NCBI RefSeq assembly: GCF_025698545.1
Contig: NC_068575.1
Location: 51,965,980-52,029,979 of the forward strand
Reading direction: 5' to 3'
DNA: 64,000 nt
Source: Gossypium raimondii
Lineage: Eukaryota; Streptophyta; Magnoliopsida; Malvales; Malvaceae
Shown: positions 11,643 through 23,990 of the stretch, piece after piece
Layout: each line of letters opens with the position of its first letter
How positions within the stretch are numbered: position 1 is the first letter of the stretch
The notes under the pieces: generated by a model
The model's database searches: none
What the model was told of the DNA's origin: nothing
The model's input: the letters and a program-made list of their open reading frames with translations, nothing else
Made by a program: the position numbers and the translations under genes

Positions 11643-13596
11643 CTATTTCCCAGTACGAGGTTTCTTTCTTCTAAGACTAGCCATTGCCTCAGCACCTCCA
11701 TCCATTGAAGGAAAGGTTTGTGTAGAAAAATTCACTGCTGTTTCAGTTGATCTTGTCAAATTCGCCACCAATATCATCTCCTTCATTTTCTGCAGTCCTT
11801 CAGAAGCTGCACACGCCCCATTATCGTACTGCACCCATACACAACATCTTATAACTTCCTATAAAAAGACTCGATTTTTAAATTTTCCTCCAGAAGCATC
11901 ATGTATTTCATAACATGCCTAAAGGAATAAGAGCATAAGAACTAGCCATGCGATTGCAACCAAAGCATCTAAACTGAATGCCCTCATTTATTCCATCATG
12001 AAAAGATGAAATTTTCAAAAATTTCACATAGAATGGAATTAGAAAAGGTCTCACTTCATCGTCCACAAGAGATCCAGGTAATAACAACATCATGTACGTA
12101 TCTAGTAGAAGAGCTAAGAGTCATCATCACCCCCGGTATGATAAATTATCAAACAAAAACTTAAAAATATACTGTATAATGTGATGATAATAGTGCTCTT
12201 TGGCAGCAGATTTAAGCTAAGATAGTGTTACAGAGACATACTGCTTCAAGTTTACCGAGAGCTCGTTCCAACTTGAGAGCAAGCTGGTGGTTTTCATTTG
12301 TCAGTGCTTCGATCTGCATTCAAGCAAAATACAATTTAGGGGGAAAAACCATAACTTAAACCTTTAAAATAAAAGCTAATATAACAGTGGAAAAAGTAAC
12401 CTTCTTCTGTGATTCAAAATACAAGTTTCTATATCGGACATCTGCTGCCCTAGGGCTTCCAGTTGGGGAAGAATCCCTTGTAGCCTGTTGTAATTAATGT
12501 CAATAAAACAATTTATTAGAACTCACAGGATTTCACCTTTACAAAACCAAATCATGATGTGCATAATGAAATTGACAAAAAGGCAAAAGAAGCTTGAATA
12601 CCTTGAACTTTAAGGTTTCTAGAGTCTTTTGTAGTTCTTCAATTTGTTGAAAAAGATAGTCAAATTTTTCTTCCATGGTCATCTGTGTCTGGATTGGCTG
12701 TGGTAGTTCCCCATCCTCATGATCGAGTGGCACCTCATCTTTCTCACCTTCACTTAGAGTTATCTCATCAATTAAACGTTCGATTTCCTTGTCTTGAGAA
12801 GGAGAAATCACGGCTTGAAGGCGTTCGGATCTCCTAACCGCATAAAGAATACCATGTTTCTTGACCTTCGTAAGTGAAGACAAATCGGCAGAATTTGTCT
12901 GCGTTTTAGGCTGTGATTCTACAGTCTCGAACGGAGGATTTCTTTTCTTAGGTTGCAAAATTGCATTTTGGGACAAAGGGTTGGAGCTTTCAGGTTGCTT
13001 TTCCACTCCTCCAGAAGGGTCCTTAGGCTGAAGCTTAGATTAGAACTTTACAATTAAAATGAGATAGAATCGTATTATGGTTTCATTTGCAAAAGAATTT
13101 CTTCTCCAAACGCTAAATTTTGTTTCCATTGCAGAACAGAGTAGCAAGTAAAGGGCAGGGCAAATTCAGATATTAGGAGATATTATATACAAAATTTAAC
13201 ACATATCACATACAACTGTTGTTTACAAAATTCAACATGCAACTTACTCCATGGATTAAAAAAAAAAGAAGAAAAGAACAGAAAAGTAGATAAAATTTTA
13301 TGTTTTGGGCAGGAAAATCTCATAGAGCTTGCACCAGTATCGGGAGTTGTTGTCATCATAATAAAACGAAGACAAGGCAGTTTGTTCTTTTGTCATCAAA
13401 CACAAACCCAAACCCTAACCCTAAACAACCTTTTCCTCTATTCAAATCAAATCCATATTTTATTTAAGAAAAAGTGAAGGAAGTCAGAAGGTTTTTTATT
13501 TTATTTTGAAGGAACAAAGTAAAAGGAAGTTTGATTATTTACCATGGCCGTGGTACCCTTTCCTTGACGCTTCCGAGCTATAGGTTTCTTACCCAT
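11643..13596 (-). CDS. Uncharacterised plant protein with coiled-coil segments, 273 aa
   Basis: Five minus-strand exons, 13596-13543, 13027-12602, 12484-12401, 12313-12242 and 11828-11643, all join in phase 0 at GT-AG sites and give 273 aa. I do not recognise the family. The N-terminus is strongly basic (MGKKPIARKRQGKGTT). A central part carries KKHGILYAVRRSERLQ followed by an acidic stretch. Heptad-like segments occur in exon 2 (EEKFDYLFQQIEELQKTLE) and exon 4 (EALTNENHQLALKLERAL). The C-terminus is basic again (SLRRKKPRTGK). The basic ends could be nuclear localisation signals, and the heptads suggest self-association or a coiled-coil partner; both are inferences. Five phase-consistent introns make it very likely a real gene. 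Intron 1 holds a telobox-like stretch. Confidence 0.8.
13405..13430. promoter_or_regulatory. Telobox-like repeats in intron 1
   Basis: The plus strand reads aacccaaaccctaaccctaa and continues with aac, giving tandem AAACCCTA-type telobox units in the first intron, downstream of the promoter of the 273-aa gene. Teloboxes near plant transcription starts are known in genes active in dividing cells and for ribosomal components. Whether this one functions is untested. Confidence 0.4.
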
Positions 13597-14784
13597 TTTT
13601 TCTTTCACGCCCAAGGAACCTCCCACAACTAAAACTGTTTCCCTTTCACAATAGAAAAATAATAGTAATTAATCTAAATTCTAGTAAAGGCTGAAGTAGT
13701 GGGATTGCTTTCAAAATTATTAGAATAATTAAGGATAACTATATGTTTTAAATTTAAAGAAATACTCGTTTCGCATTCAACTCACCCACAAAATATCGCC
13801 AAAACAATGACCGTAGTCAAACATTCTACCCTAAATCACCACTCATTCTCTTCCTTAAAAAGAGGTTAGTGCTTGTTGACGAAGCGCGTTGATATTGCCG
13901 CCGCTTTCGGTGTTTGCCATTTTTGTCCTTGCATGAAATTAAGTCATTTTCTTTTTACTGTTAGACTCTTTAGGCAACGAACCTCTTGTTTTCAAAGTGA
14001 AATTGACCCTGTTTATGGCAGCTATCTTTTACTTGTTTACTGGAATCGGTAGCTTTTATGAAAGGAAATCTCCTGCATTAACAAATTCTAGTTTTCTGGA
14101 TTTAAGTTCTTCCACAAAACATTCAACTTTTCATTCTTAACAGTTACAGCTTCTGTTAAACCTTAAAAAGAAAATGCATATCATCAACTTAAGAAAGGAC
14201 TGCAATATTGTTTTTAATCAATTAATAAAGGTACCCAGAAACTAATTACTGTATAAAAGAAAAGAAAAAAAATCAATTCTTGAGTACTGATAAAAGTTGG
14301 TTCTCCTTCTTTCAAAAATAATGGTTGTCAAGTCACTCTTAATTTCTATTTCATTTCATCTTCTCCGTTCTTTCTTTTTATCCGGGTTCATTTGACATTT
14401 GAAGGCATTGAAAAAAAAATTCAACATCTTGTGATTTCAATTTGAGAGATTAACGTTAAAAATATAGAGTGGAAAAGATAGACGACAGATGATTTAAACG
14501 TGGAATATATTGAAAAAGAAATTAGGTAGTGAATCTCAACAAAAATTTGTCAGCTGAATCCCAATTTCGCCATATTTGAAGCAAATTGAAAAAGGATGCT
14601 CGATTTCTTGCAACTTAAGAGTTTGATGCGCCGAATCTTATGCCATTTTAGAGGGGGGATTCCGCATTTATGACATTTCTTACCATTTATCGCTTCAATT
14701 TCCTTTTTTTATTTGAATTTTAGGGTTTAAATTTATCAATTCCACGTGTACTGGTTACATCACCAACCTATTCTATTTTCAATC

Positions 14785-15122
14785 TATAATTAAGTCAAAA
14801 TGTGCTATTCCTATGGAATTTGAAGTTTGTACTTTATACTTTTTCAGTTTAAAATTTTAATATAATCATTATTATTATTGGTAATTTCTGTCAAAAATTA
14901 TTAATTTAATATATCTATTTTCTATAAATTATATGACTCATTATATGGAAACAATCTAATTAAATTGACAAATTTTGACAGAAAGTACTTACAATTTCAA
15001 TGACTAAATTGAGATTTTAAATAAAAAAAGAAAGTAGAAGACTTAATTTGTAAGTTCAATGATTAAACCTTAAATGTTGTCAAAGTATAAGGACTAACAA
15101 CATATTTTAACCTATAATTAAT
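14785..15122. mobile_element. MITE-like element, degenerate
   Basis: The left end (ataattaagtcaaaatgtg) and the reverse complement of the right end (taattataggttaaaatatg) are imperfect inverted copies, and the interior is AT-rich and non-coding. The size and terminal symmetry suggest an old miniature inverted-repeat element. No clean target-site duplication was identified. Confidence 0.35.
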
Positions 15123-15154
15123 TTTCATCGAATAATAGTAGAGAGACATAAATG

Positions 15155-15310
15155 TAGTAGAAGTGCTCATGGATTGGGGGAGGGGATTTGAGTTGGGCCC
15201 ATGCAAAGTACCTACATTAAATTTTCAAGCCCGGCTCAAAAATGGGTTTACTTTTTTACCCCAAGTCTGACCCAAATAAAGTAAACTCAAACTTGATCTA
15301 GCCCGTCTAT
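15155..15310. repeat. Dispersed repeat fragment (copy 2)
   Basis: Shares 'gtgctcatggattggg' and the following GC-richer text with the segment at about 2750-3180. It is short and diverged; the class is not recognised. Confidence 0.35.
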
Positions 15311-18300
15311 ATTTGATTTTTTTAGATTAGTTTTTGTTTAACAATAAATTCTTTAAAAAATATGATACACTAAAAAAATGCTAAAGTAAAAGCTTTCTAA
15401 CTCATTAAAAATAGTATTTATACTAAAAAAGCACTACCATAAATATAATAAATATTTTATCTTACCAAATAAATATAACAAATAAACAAGCTTCCGACCC
15501 ATACGCAAGTAAACATGATTTACAGAATCTAACCTTTCTGTTATATATCTTACCAAATGTTGAACAGAAAACAAAATCTTTGGTGTAGTAGACATTCATT
15601 CCACATTGGTGAACCCAAATTGACATCTAGCCAGATTTGGGGGCATAACATAAAGGGAATCAAGTTGAATTGATAAATTTTGTGTAGTTGGATGGGCTCC
15701 AATTTTAACCCAAAACGGATTGACAGGCCTACAACTATACTCAACCAAACATGACGCTTTACAACCCTGAAGGTGAGAATTATTGTTAACAAGGAAAACC
15801 AAGTTCCATTCTTGTTGACATTTTTTTCGCTTTAGAAATCATCACCTGCAGCTATGTTTGGTATTATAGGTTATGTTCCAATCTTCTATTCCATTGTCTG
15901 TCGATACATCCCATTTCACTTGGTTCTCATATATACAAGGAATCTTTTCAAAAAGGATAGCCTAGTCAGATGAGGTGGTGAGATAGTTGTACCAATACTC
16001 AGCTTGAGATTGATGCAGATACGTCAGTCCCAATGCTGCTTCCAAATTTGAGTTAAGAATTCCTTAAAATAACAATAAAACTTGTCCAAAAGGAAGTTAT
16101 CATAACAAGGAAGTGGTCTCTATGACATCCGAATGCATTGCATTTGAGAGACCATAATATAAATATTGGAACTTGGAAGTGTTATTGCATGGTGTCCGTA
16201 GTTCTCCTCATTCTTCCTTTTTGGACGAGGGTCACCATATTAATGTCTGCTCTTCTAACGTTGCATTACTAGTATTTTCTTCTGCTAAATTTGATCTTCA
16301 ACTTGCGGGCAGGTTTTAGGTACTTTGGGAGTTGTATGCAACTAAGATATAAAGCAGAGAGTAAAGCATCTTATGCTGCTTTACCATTTTTAGATGGGAT
16401 GAGTGGTATTAAGTAAAGAATAATTTCATTTTACAGATAAAATTATTGTCTATAAGTTTTCAATTACAATTTAATTAAGGACTATTCCTTCTCATTTCTG
16501 GTATAATTTATATTTAATACAAATAATTTTATCAACCGGTTAATATTTAATATTATAATTTGACGTATAAATATTAATCCTTCTAATAAAAATTATAAAA
16601 ATTACTTAATATAGAATCAAATTATAATTTAAATTACAACCTATAATAACAATTCATGGTGAACTTACATATTTTAGTTACAAATAATACATGAATATTG
16701 GCATTTCACGTCCACTGTTGAGTTCAAGTCTGAATTTCAACTAGTAATCGCATAAACTTTGTTTTTTAAAGAAGGAAAATGTTAATTATTAAAACAAGTA
16801 TTATCATTATAATAATATTAAATTCATAAATCTCGCTGTTATAATATATTATATCTAAGCATTTGTGGACAAAAGTCAACCCTTTTATATTTAATATTTG
16901 GTAAAATGACAAATAAGAAAGGTTGAAGTAGTGAGAGCAGGGTGCCTTTGTTGGTTCTATTTATAAAAAAGAGCAGTCAACAGTTACAGCAGGAGTGCGG
17001 CTTTGGGTGGCCATACTGATAAACTATGAAAACTTGTGTTTAATTATATCGAATTTTTAAGTATCGATATATTTTCAAGTTTATAACACGTGTCAAAATA
17101 TGTGCGATAGTAATTTCCTAAATTTTTCATGTAGCATTCAGTTAAACACATAAGTGCAACTGACAAATAGCCAATGGTAGCATGACTCCTTTCCCCTTAC
17201 CATTTAAGAAATATTTTCTTTTTCCACTGCTTGGTTGGCTAACCTAAAAAGAGAAAAACATTAGTGATAAAAAGGGAAGACTTTGTTCAAAGCAATTTCG
17301 ATGGTTAGGGCAAAGACTGTGTGCAGTTGGTACATATTCCTTGTCACCCTCCCAAGTATCCCATAACATGTTTAAATTTAATTTAAAATAAAAAAAAATA
17401 TCATACATGAAACATAAATTTGACTCGATTTTGATCCGAACGTTACCGTGCAAGTGACTCTACAATCCTAACCTATCATTTCCATTTCCTGCGTCTGTTG
17501 GAATTGAGGTGGAGAATTTTGGACAAAATCTTTGTACAGATGAAAAGGGCGTACTCTCAAATATTGAGTAAATATGCTAAAGATGAAAAGTTTCGACCAC
17601 CAAATCCAAAGTTGAGATATTTTCTTTATATATAAATAGGCTTTTTGGTAAAAGATTATGATTGTTTGGTGAGGACAGAATAGCATGTCTGCTGCGATTT
17701 AAAATTTTGATGATCACAACTCTCTCTACAATTCCTGCTTTGCCATTGCCAATGTTTAATTTAGACAGACATGCCTCTAATTTTGACTTCCTCTTCTTAA
17801 TCATTAATTTGCACCTACATATTTTAACCACAAAAAGGTATTATTTATTATCATCCTCTATGTAAATGCTTCAATTAAGACAAACTAGAACAAGAAAAAT
17901 TAGATTTTTAATGTTTTCAGATATATTGGTTGCAATTTTACTATGATTACAAAGTAGCAGAATATTAAAATATTAATTATAAACCAACTTTTAAAACAGG
18001 AAACAAAAATGTATATCCATTTCTTTCCATAATTAAAGCATATAAAAATACTGATTGAATTAGTGTTACGAATCAAGTTAACATCAATTTAGCTGTAAAA
18101 TTATTAAAATATTTTTATCTTAAAAGGTAATTAATATCATTATAAGAGTATTTTCTTCATCTTTTCAAAAGCACTTATCATTCCACTAATAGTCATTTAG
18201 TGTGATAAAATCCTTTTCTAATTTATGATTAATTCTCGTTTAAAATTTAAATTAAAATCATTTAGTAAAAATAATATCACACTTTTTAATTAAATTTACT

Positions 18301-18406
18301 GCATCGTTTAATTTGGTTTTATCTATTTTATTTTCTGTGGAGTAGTGTTTTAGTGGGTTTAAATAATCCCCCCTTTTCTTTTTCTTTTCTTTATCCTCAG
18401 TTCTAG

Positions 18407-18414
18407 TATAAATA
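18407..18414 (+). promoter_or_regulatory. TATA box of the FAF-like gene
   Basis: TATAAATA lies 312 bp upstream of the ATG, after a CT-rich tract, and is followed by a pyrimidine-rich leader. The spacing implies a 5'UTR of roughly 280 nt. Position and sequence are typical of a plant core promoter. Confidence 0.6.
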
Positions 18415-18718
18415 TTCCCCACCCCTTTCACCTTCCCTTCAACTTCACTGCTTTGGTCTTTCCCCGTCCCAAAAACCACCCATCTTCATTTACATCCTAA
18501 CACCAAATATATGTGTCATTTTTGTTTCTAAACCGAAGGTTTCTCTTTCATCTGCATCCTCACCTCCTCACAAAACTCCAAAAAAGAAAAAAAAATCGAG
18601 GTGAGAGGGAAAAAATAGAATTCTTTTAAATTTTTTTTCATATAAGCTCCCCTGTTTCTCCTCTGTTTCCTTTGTTGTTTTTTTTATCCCTTGCAACATT
18701 TTTTTTTTGGATAAGAAA

Positions 18719-19591
18719 ATGTCGTCAAGTGTGTGTCAAGGGTTGCAATCATGCCTGGAGGTCGTTGAATCACGGGTTTCGAGGCTGAAACTGGCTCCAA
18801 CAAAATCGAATTTCCCTCCCTCCATTGTTACTACTGACCCCAAACCTACGGTGTATAATGAAGAAAAAAACACCACCATCACCAACACCAATGACATGGG
18901 CGGCTGGAGTTGCATCCAGTCCCTCTCCAACGCCAAAGCTTCCACCGAGAATGACAAAGTTTACGTCCACCCTCTTGTGAAGCGTTCAGCCTCTAGGCTA
19001 AGTGAAAAAAGTCTTGAGATGTGCACCGAAAGGCTAGGGAGTGAGACTGGAAGCGAAGTTAGCGATTGCAGCGATGACATTTCCTTGTTTTCAATGGACA
19101 CTCGGTCTCAAACAGTGGCTTGCAATATTCCACCCAAACCAAGGGCGATACGAAAAATGAGTCGTAGCAGCAGCTTTCCGCCTCCTTTGACATCCATTAG
19201 CGGTTCAAATTGTGTTCAAGTCAAGTCTCATCGAGAAGGCGGCCGCTTGGTTCTTCAAGCCGTTAGTTTCCCTCCCTGTCGTACTTACTTCCATGCAGAA
19301 CGTAGCTATGGGAGGCTTAGGCTTTCCCTTTATAAGGATGCTTCCCCAGTGTTCCAGGACCAGGACGGCCAAGAGGAAGACCAAGAAGAAGAAGAAGAAG
19401 AAGAAGAAGAAGAAGAAACTGTGGTAGAGGAAGAGGAGTTTTATGGGGAAACTGAGATTAAGGAAGCAAACAGTGGGAATGTTGGGGGTGAAATTGGGAC
19501 AGGGAAGTTGCCTATTCCAAGCAGCTGCAAAGAAAATGGGTGTGGCCACAAAGGCTTGCTTCATTGGAAGCCATTCTTGGTGGCTACTTGA
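18719..19591 (+). CDS. FANTASTIC FOUR (FAF)-like protein
   Basis: A single-exon gene of 290 aa. The FAF signature is in the middle: SSSFPPPLTSIS, then VKSHREGGRLVLQAVSFPPC, then YFHAERSYGRLRLSLYKD. A family-typical element upstream reads CTERLGSETGSEVSDCSDD. An acidic tract (11 consecutive Glu from a GAA run at 19385-19417, plus further acidic residues) and a hydrophilic tail follow, also as in the family. FAF proteins are plant-specific and in Arabidopsis repress WUSCHEL and limit shoot meristem size. The same role here is inferred from family membership. The ATG at 18719 was chosen; the frame is open a few codons further upstream but with no ATG. Absence of introns is normal for the family. 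Confidence 0.9.
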   Translation: MSSSVCQGLQSCLEVVESRVSRLKLAPTKSNFPPSIVTTDPKPTVYNEEKNTTITNTNDMGGWSCIQSLSNAKASTENDKVYVHPLVKRSASRLSEKSLEMCTERLGSETGSEVSDCSDDISLFSMDTRSQTVACNIPPKPRAIRKMSRSSSFPPPLTSISGSNCVQVKSHREGGRLVLQAVSFPPCRTYFHAERSYGRLRLSLYKDASPVFQDQDGQEEDQEEEEEEEEEEETVVEEEEFYGETEIKEANSGNVGGEIGTGKLPIPSSCKENGCGHKGLLHWKPFLVAT

Positions 19592-20920
19592 AAAAATAAA
19601 AAAGCTAAAAATTGGGAGAATTTGATCATCCCCTCAAGTGATCCCTGATTTCCTAGTTTTCTCCCTTAGAAGTAGCCAGTTATTACAAGTTTAAGATTAC
19701 GTACGATGGATTTCCTAAAATATGCTTATGGTAGTTATTGTCGTTATAGGATCAATCCTTTTGTCCATCTCATGTTACAGTTCCCTTTTTCATTTTTAAC
19801 TTTATGTTCCTTTTTCTATCTCTTTTAGTATTTGCTGTACATCTACTTGAGTTACTTGCATAGCATGATCAACTCACACTTGCTTTAAGCAAGGATTTAC
19901 TCAAGGAAATGACATCTCTCCCAATTAAACATACCAATCGACATCAATCAAGGGCTGCCCTAATTTTGTTCAACCACCAAGTGCAGTGAATTGTCTGGTC
20001 CCAACCAAGCACGATCGGTTAATGGGGTTCCTCTAATTTTTGCGCTCATCGCTTTCATAAGGCACGTTTGTTGGACCATCACCAATAAAAAAAAAGGAAA
20101 AAGAAAAAGGAAACAGGAAACAGGAAAAATTACTACTACCAGCTTTCAAATGTATGGTACAAAAAAGCGTGTACTTGCAATGCAATGCGAAACTATAAAA
20201 TTATTTCCAACTGGTTTTAAGAGATATTTTAATAGTTAATACTGCCAAAGTTGATTTATTATTAAAAAAGAGCTATAGTATGGGTGGGAGAGAAAACATG
20301 ACATTGAGCGTGATTAGTTTCAGTATCTTTCTGGTTAAGCCAAGGTAATAAAAATTGTAGTGACCACAGGAAATTCACTCTATCTTAATACATACATATT
20401 AATATTTAATTATTTGCATTTATCGTATTACTAAAACAAATAGAATGCCAGGAAAGCCTAGAAGTTCTGACCCCACCAATACAACATGCAAGTGACCTCA
20501 TCACACATGATCATCCATGTGGTTTGGGTAGCTGCTGCTTCCCCTGTTTAACTCAGTTTAAACTTCTTTCCAACGCCATTGACGATGATCAGTTTCATGA
20601 GGTCTGCCTTCTTCATTGTTATGTCATGTGAAACACCTCGATTCTTACATCTAAAATTCCTCCACTAGTAAATTTCCTTGCCTCCAATAATATTTGTTTC
20701 TTTGTGAATTAAGAAAGATAAAATGTTCTATATATGTTAGAGAACTGGTTTTGTTGTGTATGAGTGTACTGAAAATGAAAGTTCATGAAAAGAATCAACA
20801 ATAGATATTGAAAATGTACTACAACATTAAAAACAAAAAAATAAAAACAGTATTCATATCAATACTTGAATCGAGTGGCAAAGAGTAGATTTCTCTCAAC
20901 TTTAGATAGAAAATTTTTGG
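19592..20920. other. 3' flank of FAF-like gene and intergenic
   Basis: The first few hundred bases are probably the 3'UTR of the FAF-like gene. No further gene, RNA or clear repeat could be supported; a short open frame at 19991-20239 has low-complexity Lys-rich content. Confidence 0.4.
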
Positions 20921-20924
20921 CTTA

Positions 20925-21530
20925 ATGATAAAATGGTCATAATTGTATTTTTAAGCTTTTTTGCCATCAACCTTTGCTTTTTTTTCAAACTGATTTTTTA
21001 ACAGATTTGATGAAAGCACGTTAAAAATTAATGTGAATGATGTGGAATATTTTTAATAAGATGTAATTTATTACTTAAATAACCCAATAAAATAATTACA
21101 TGTGAAAGATAATAAAATAAATAAATCATACCTAAAATTAAAAATAACTTTTAATTTAAAGACGTAATTATCTAAAAAAGGTTTTAAAATGAATGCATAC
21201 ATTTGTTTATTGAGAGATTTCAAAAGATAATTAATAAATCAAATTGAAAATATTGAATGTGTGCATTCATTTTGAAACTTTTTAGATAATTACCTTTACT
21301 TTCTTTAAATTAAGAGTTATTTTTTAACTTCATGATTTATTTATTTATTTTATTTTTCACACATAATTACTTATTGAGTTATATATATAAGTAATAAATT
21401 ACATCTCATTAAAATATTCCACGTATAAAATTTCACATCATCCTGTTAAATTTTTAATGGTATTTTCATCAATTAAAAAAATAAAGGTTGATGATAAAAA
21501 AATTCAAAAATACAATTAAAGACAAAATAT
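20925..21530. mobile_element. Fold-back (long inverted repeat) MITE
   Basis: Two arms of about 270-290 bp are reverse complements separated by a short spacer near 21210-21240. The left arm phrase gacgtaattatctaaaaaag pairs with cttttttagataattac-type sequence in the right arm, and 'gccatcaacctttg' pairs with 'aaaggttgatg'. The ends share 'attgtattttt'. It has no coding capacity and would form a long hairpin if transcribed. Confidence 0.65.
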
Positions 21531-22545
21531 ATAAATATTAATGGTCAAATTTGTGATGAAAAAAATACTAAAAGAAATAAATTCCGAACTAAATGGAAAC
21601 CCTGTGAGGGCGTTATAGAAAAGGTAACTTTTGGGATACGGGAAATTGATTGGTTGGTTTGGGTCCAGAGAAAGATGGAAAGAGGGTGTGAGTGGTGGGA
21701 TAACATTCCTTAAAAGAGGAGGGCACACAGTGCAATTTGGGTTAAGGTAAGTGGTGTTTGGGGGTAAGATTGGGGGTGCTGAAATTGTCAAAGGATAGTG
21801 CAAATGCATCATTGTGTCTTTTAATAAGGATCATGTGCTTTGAGAACATTAGAGACCCTCCTTTCCTTTCCTTTAAGCACATATATTCTGCTCTCACCAT
21901 ATCACACCCACAAGCAAGTGAAATCTTAAGGCAATCAGCATGTCTCCACACATTTCATTTACTGTCACATGGAAAAAACATAAAATAAAAATCATTCATG
22001 TTCTGCTAAATAAAGATGCTTAATCGAATGACAGTAAAGACGGTTCCATTTAGCTAGGGCAGGGATTGAGAAAAATGTATCCATCACTTTCAACGACATA
22101 GCATGGAGGGGTGCAGCTTGCGGAGATTACTCAACAGCATTTGGAGAAACAAAATTTTATGTACCTTTTTTTTTGGGGAAGGCTGAGAGAAGCCATGTGA
22201 TTGAAAGCATATATATTGTTGAATGCAATATAGATTCTATTTTGTGGTAGAAGAAGTCACAAACTTTACCTGCTTGAATAGAACTGTACGGATATGTCAG
22301 CATCACAAATTTGGTGTTGGTGGCCTTTGTTTATTTATTTTTCAAGTGATGAGCTCTTTTTGGTTGGTTTATTCAACCTAACCTACCAAAAGCTTATTTA
22401 TTTATTTATTTATTAAATGGGGTATTATTGAGAGAGGTAGTTATGGTTTATGAATCTTGAAAATAAAATTTATAAATCATAAAAATGTATTAATTATATC
22501 AAAATAAATTATGAAATATGTCTTCAATTAACAAATGCACTTGTT
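21531..22545. other. Intergenic, no supported gene
   Basis: Contains open frames at 21516-21988 on both strands without recognisable content and a short (TTTA)n tract near 22385-22415. It ends at the CACTA insertion site. Confidence 0.4.
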
Positions 22546-22560
22546 TCACACTACACCAAA

Positions 22561-22800
22561 ACAAGCTTTTAGTGGCGCTTTTTAAGGCCTTTAGCGGCGC
22601 TTTTCCCACAAACGCCGCTAAAGACAATGACCTTTAGCGGCGCTTTTCCCCCAACGCCGCTAAAGACCAAGACCTTTAGCGGCGCTTTTCCCTCAAACGC
22701 TGCTAAAAACCAAGACCTTTAGCGGTGCTTTTTCCTGAAGCGCCGCTAAAAAACAAGACCTTTAGCGACGCTTTCTCCAAAAACGCCACTAAAGATCACA
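22561..22800. repeat. Left subterminal GCGGCG hairpin repeats
   Basis: About five tandem units of roughly 45-50 bp. Each begins 'tttagcggcgctttt' and ends with the near-inverse 'aaacgccgctaaa', so each unit can fold into its own hairpin. Later units have decayed versions (for example gcgacg, gccact). Confidence 0.85.
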
Positions 22801-23253
22801 AAAAATAAAAAAAAATTATAAAAACGCCACTCCATTCTTTAGATTTGCTCCATTCCTATCCTGAATTATTATAAAAACGCCAATCCCTTTACTTGCTTAA
22901 ACAAATCCTTTAGAACTGTTATCAGTACATACATCATTCTTTGGTTAAAGATTGCAGCAACAACAAAAGTGAGATTCCACCAATTAAGAAATGTATAATT
23001 TAATTTAAAGACGTATTAAAATGGAAATTCATGAACAAGAAGATAAATGTTTTTCACTATATCTCATGCAGCAAGTCAAATTGCCTTTGATTACATAACA
23101 TTCCTAAAAAAAATTGAAACTAGTTCATATCAACTTGCTCAAGTTGAATCTATAAATTGCAGATCAACACCTTATTTGAACTTACAATTCTAGGAAAGCA
23201 TAAAATGTAGTTCCATGAGCATGCATTTAAAGTAGCAAAAAAAAAATTACTGA

Positions 23254-23600
23254 TTACAGTGACAGTCCAAGCTCCAAATCTAGCTCTTGTGTGTCACTTG
23301 ATTCTGAATTTTGACTGCTCAATCCCAATGAGTTGCTGAGATGTTTCTTGCTCCTTGAGTGTGAATCCTATAAGAATGTAAGGAACTAAAACAAGTTAAA
23401 TTTTAAAACACAATCATCACATAGCACATAAACTAAAAAAAAGGAAGGGACTTACTTGTGTGTAGCAACCTCAACATGTAGGTTTAAAAGTTGTGGTCAT
23501 GTTTGGTTGTGCAAAATGTTGGGTGTCTAAGAAGCCACTGCTTGGCTGGGAATCACTATATCTGATGTTTTCCCTTTGATCGTATTCTCCAACCCCCATC
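23254..23600 (-). pseudogene. Captured host-gene fragment with LxLxL tail
   Basis: On the minus strand, an exon-like segment from 23367 to the stop at 23254 follows an acceptor (TTATAG) and reads ...SSQNSESSDTQELDLELGLSL-stop. Its end resembles EAR-type LxLxL repression motifs of plant transcription factors. Just upstream (about 23600-23460), another segment has an acceptor (TTACAG) and a donor (CAA|GTAAGT) but contains an in-frame TGA. The source gene is not recognised. It most likely represents two exons of a host gene carried by the CACTA element and since mutated. Confidence 0.45.
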
Positions 23601-23694
23601 TGTAATAATATATAATTGTAGTACTTGATTTCATTAGTATAGTTATTGATGCATAAAGAAATGGGGGAGGTGACAATGGAAAGTAGCACTTTAA

Positions 23695-23990
23695 CACTTC
23701 AATTTACAGCGATAAAACATCTCAATTTGCAGCAACTAAACACGTCAATTTGCAGCACTTAAACACTTCAATTTGCAGCACTTAAACATATCAATTAACA
23801 ACATTTATACACCTCAATTACAGCGATAAAACATCTCAATTTCCAGCAACTAAATACTTCAATTTGCAGCACTTAAACATATCAATTAACAACATTTATA
23901 CACCTCAATTACAGCGATAAAACATCTCAATTTCCAGCAACTAAATACTTCAATTTGCAGCACTTAAACACTTCAATTTGCAGCACTATC
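23695..23990. repeat. Tandem array of about 23-bp units inside the CACTA element
   Basis: Units like 'cacttcaatttgcagcactt' repeat about a dozen times, with variants 'ctcaatttccagcaacta' and 'atatcaattaacaacattta'. A set of five units recurs as a higher-order block of about 110 bp. It has no coding content. Confidence 0.75.

Larger units (their letters stand above)
13600..18400. other. Intergenic, repeat fragments, no supported gene
   Basis: AT-rich DNA between the 273-aa gene and the FAF-like gene. It contains an old MITE-like segment at about 14785-15120 and a dispersed repeat near 15155-15310. Open frames at 15.5-15.8 and 17.2-17.9 kb look like chance frames in repeat or AT-rich sequence. 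Confidence 0.45.

Noticed and set aside
18707..18718. Upstream start of the FAF-like frame
   Set aside because: The frame is open but has no ATG before 18719; TTG initiation is not expected in a plant nuclear gene.
19205..19564. Antisense frame with a poly-Phe run
   Set aside because: Shadow of the GAA repeat and coding sequence of the FAF-like gene.
23695..23990. Regular short repeats that might suggest a CRISPR array
   Set aside because: Units are adjacent without unique spacers, and the context is a plant transposon.
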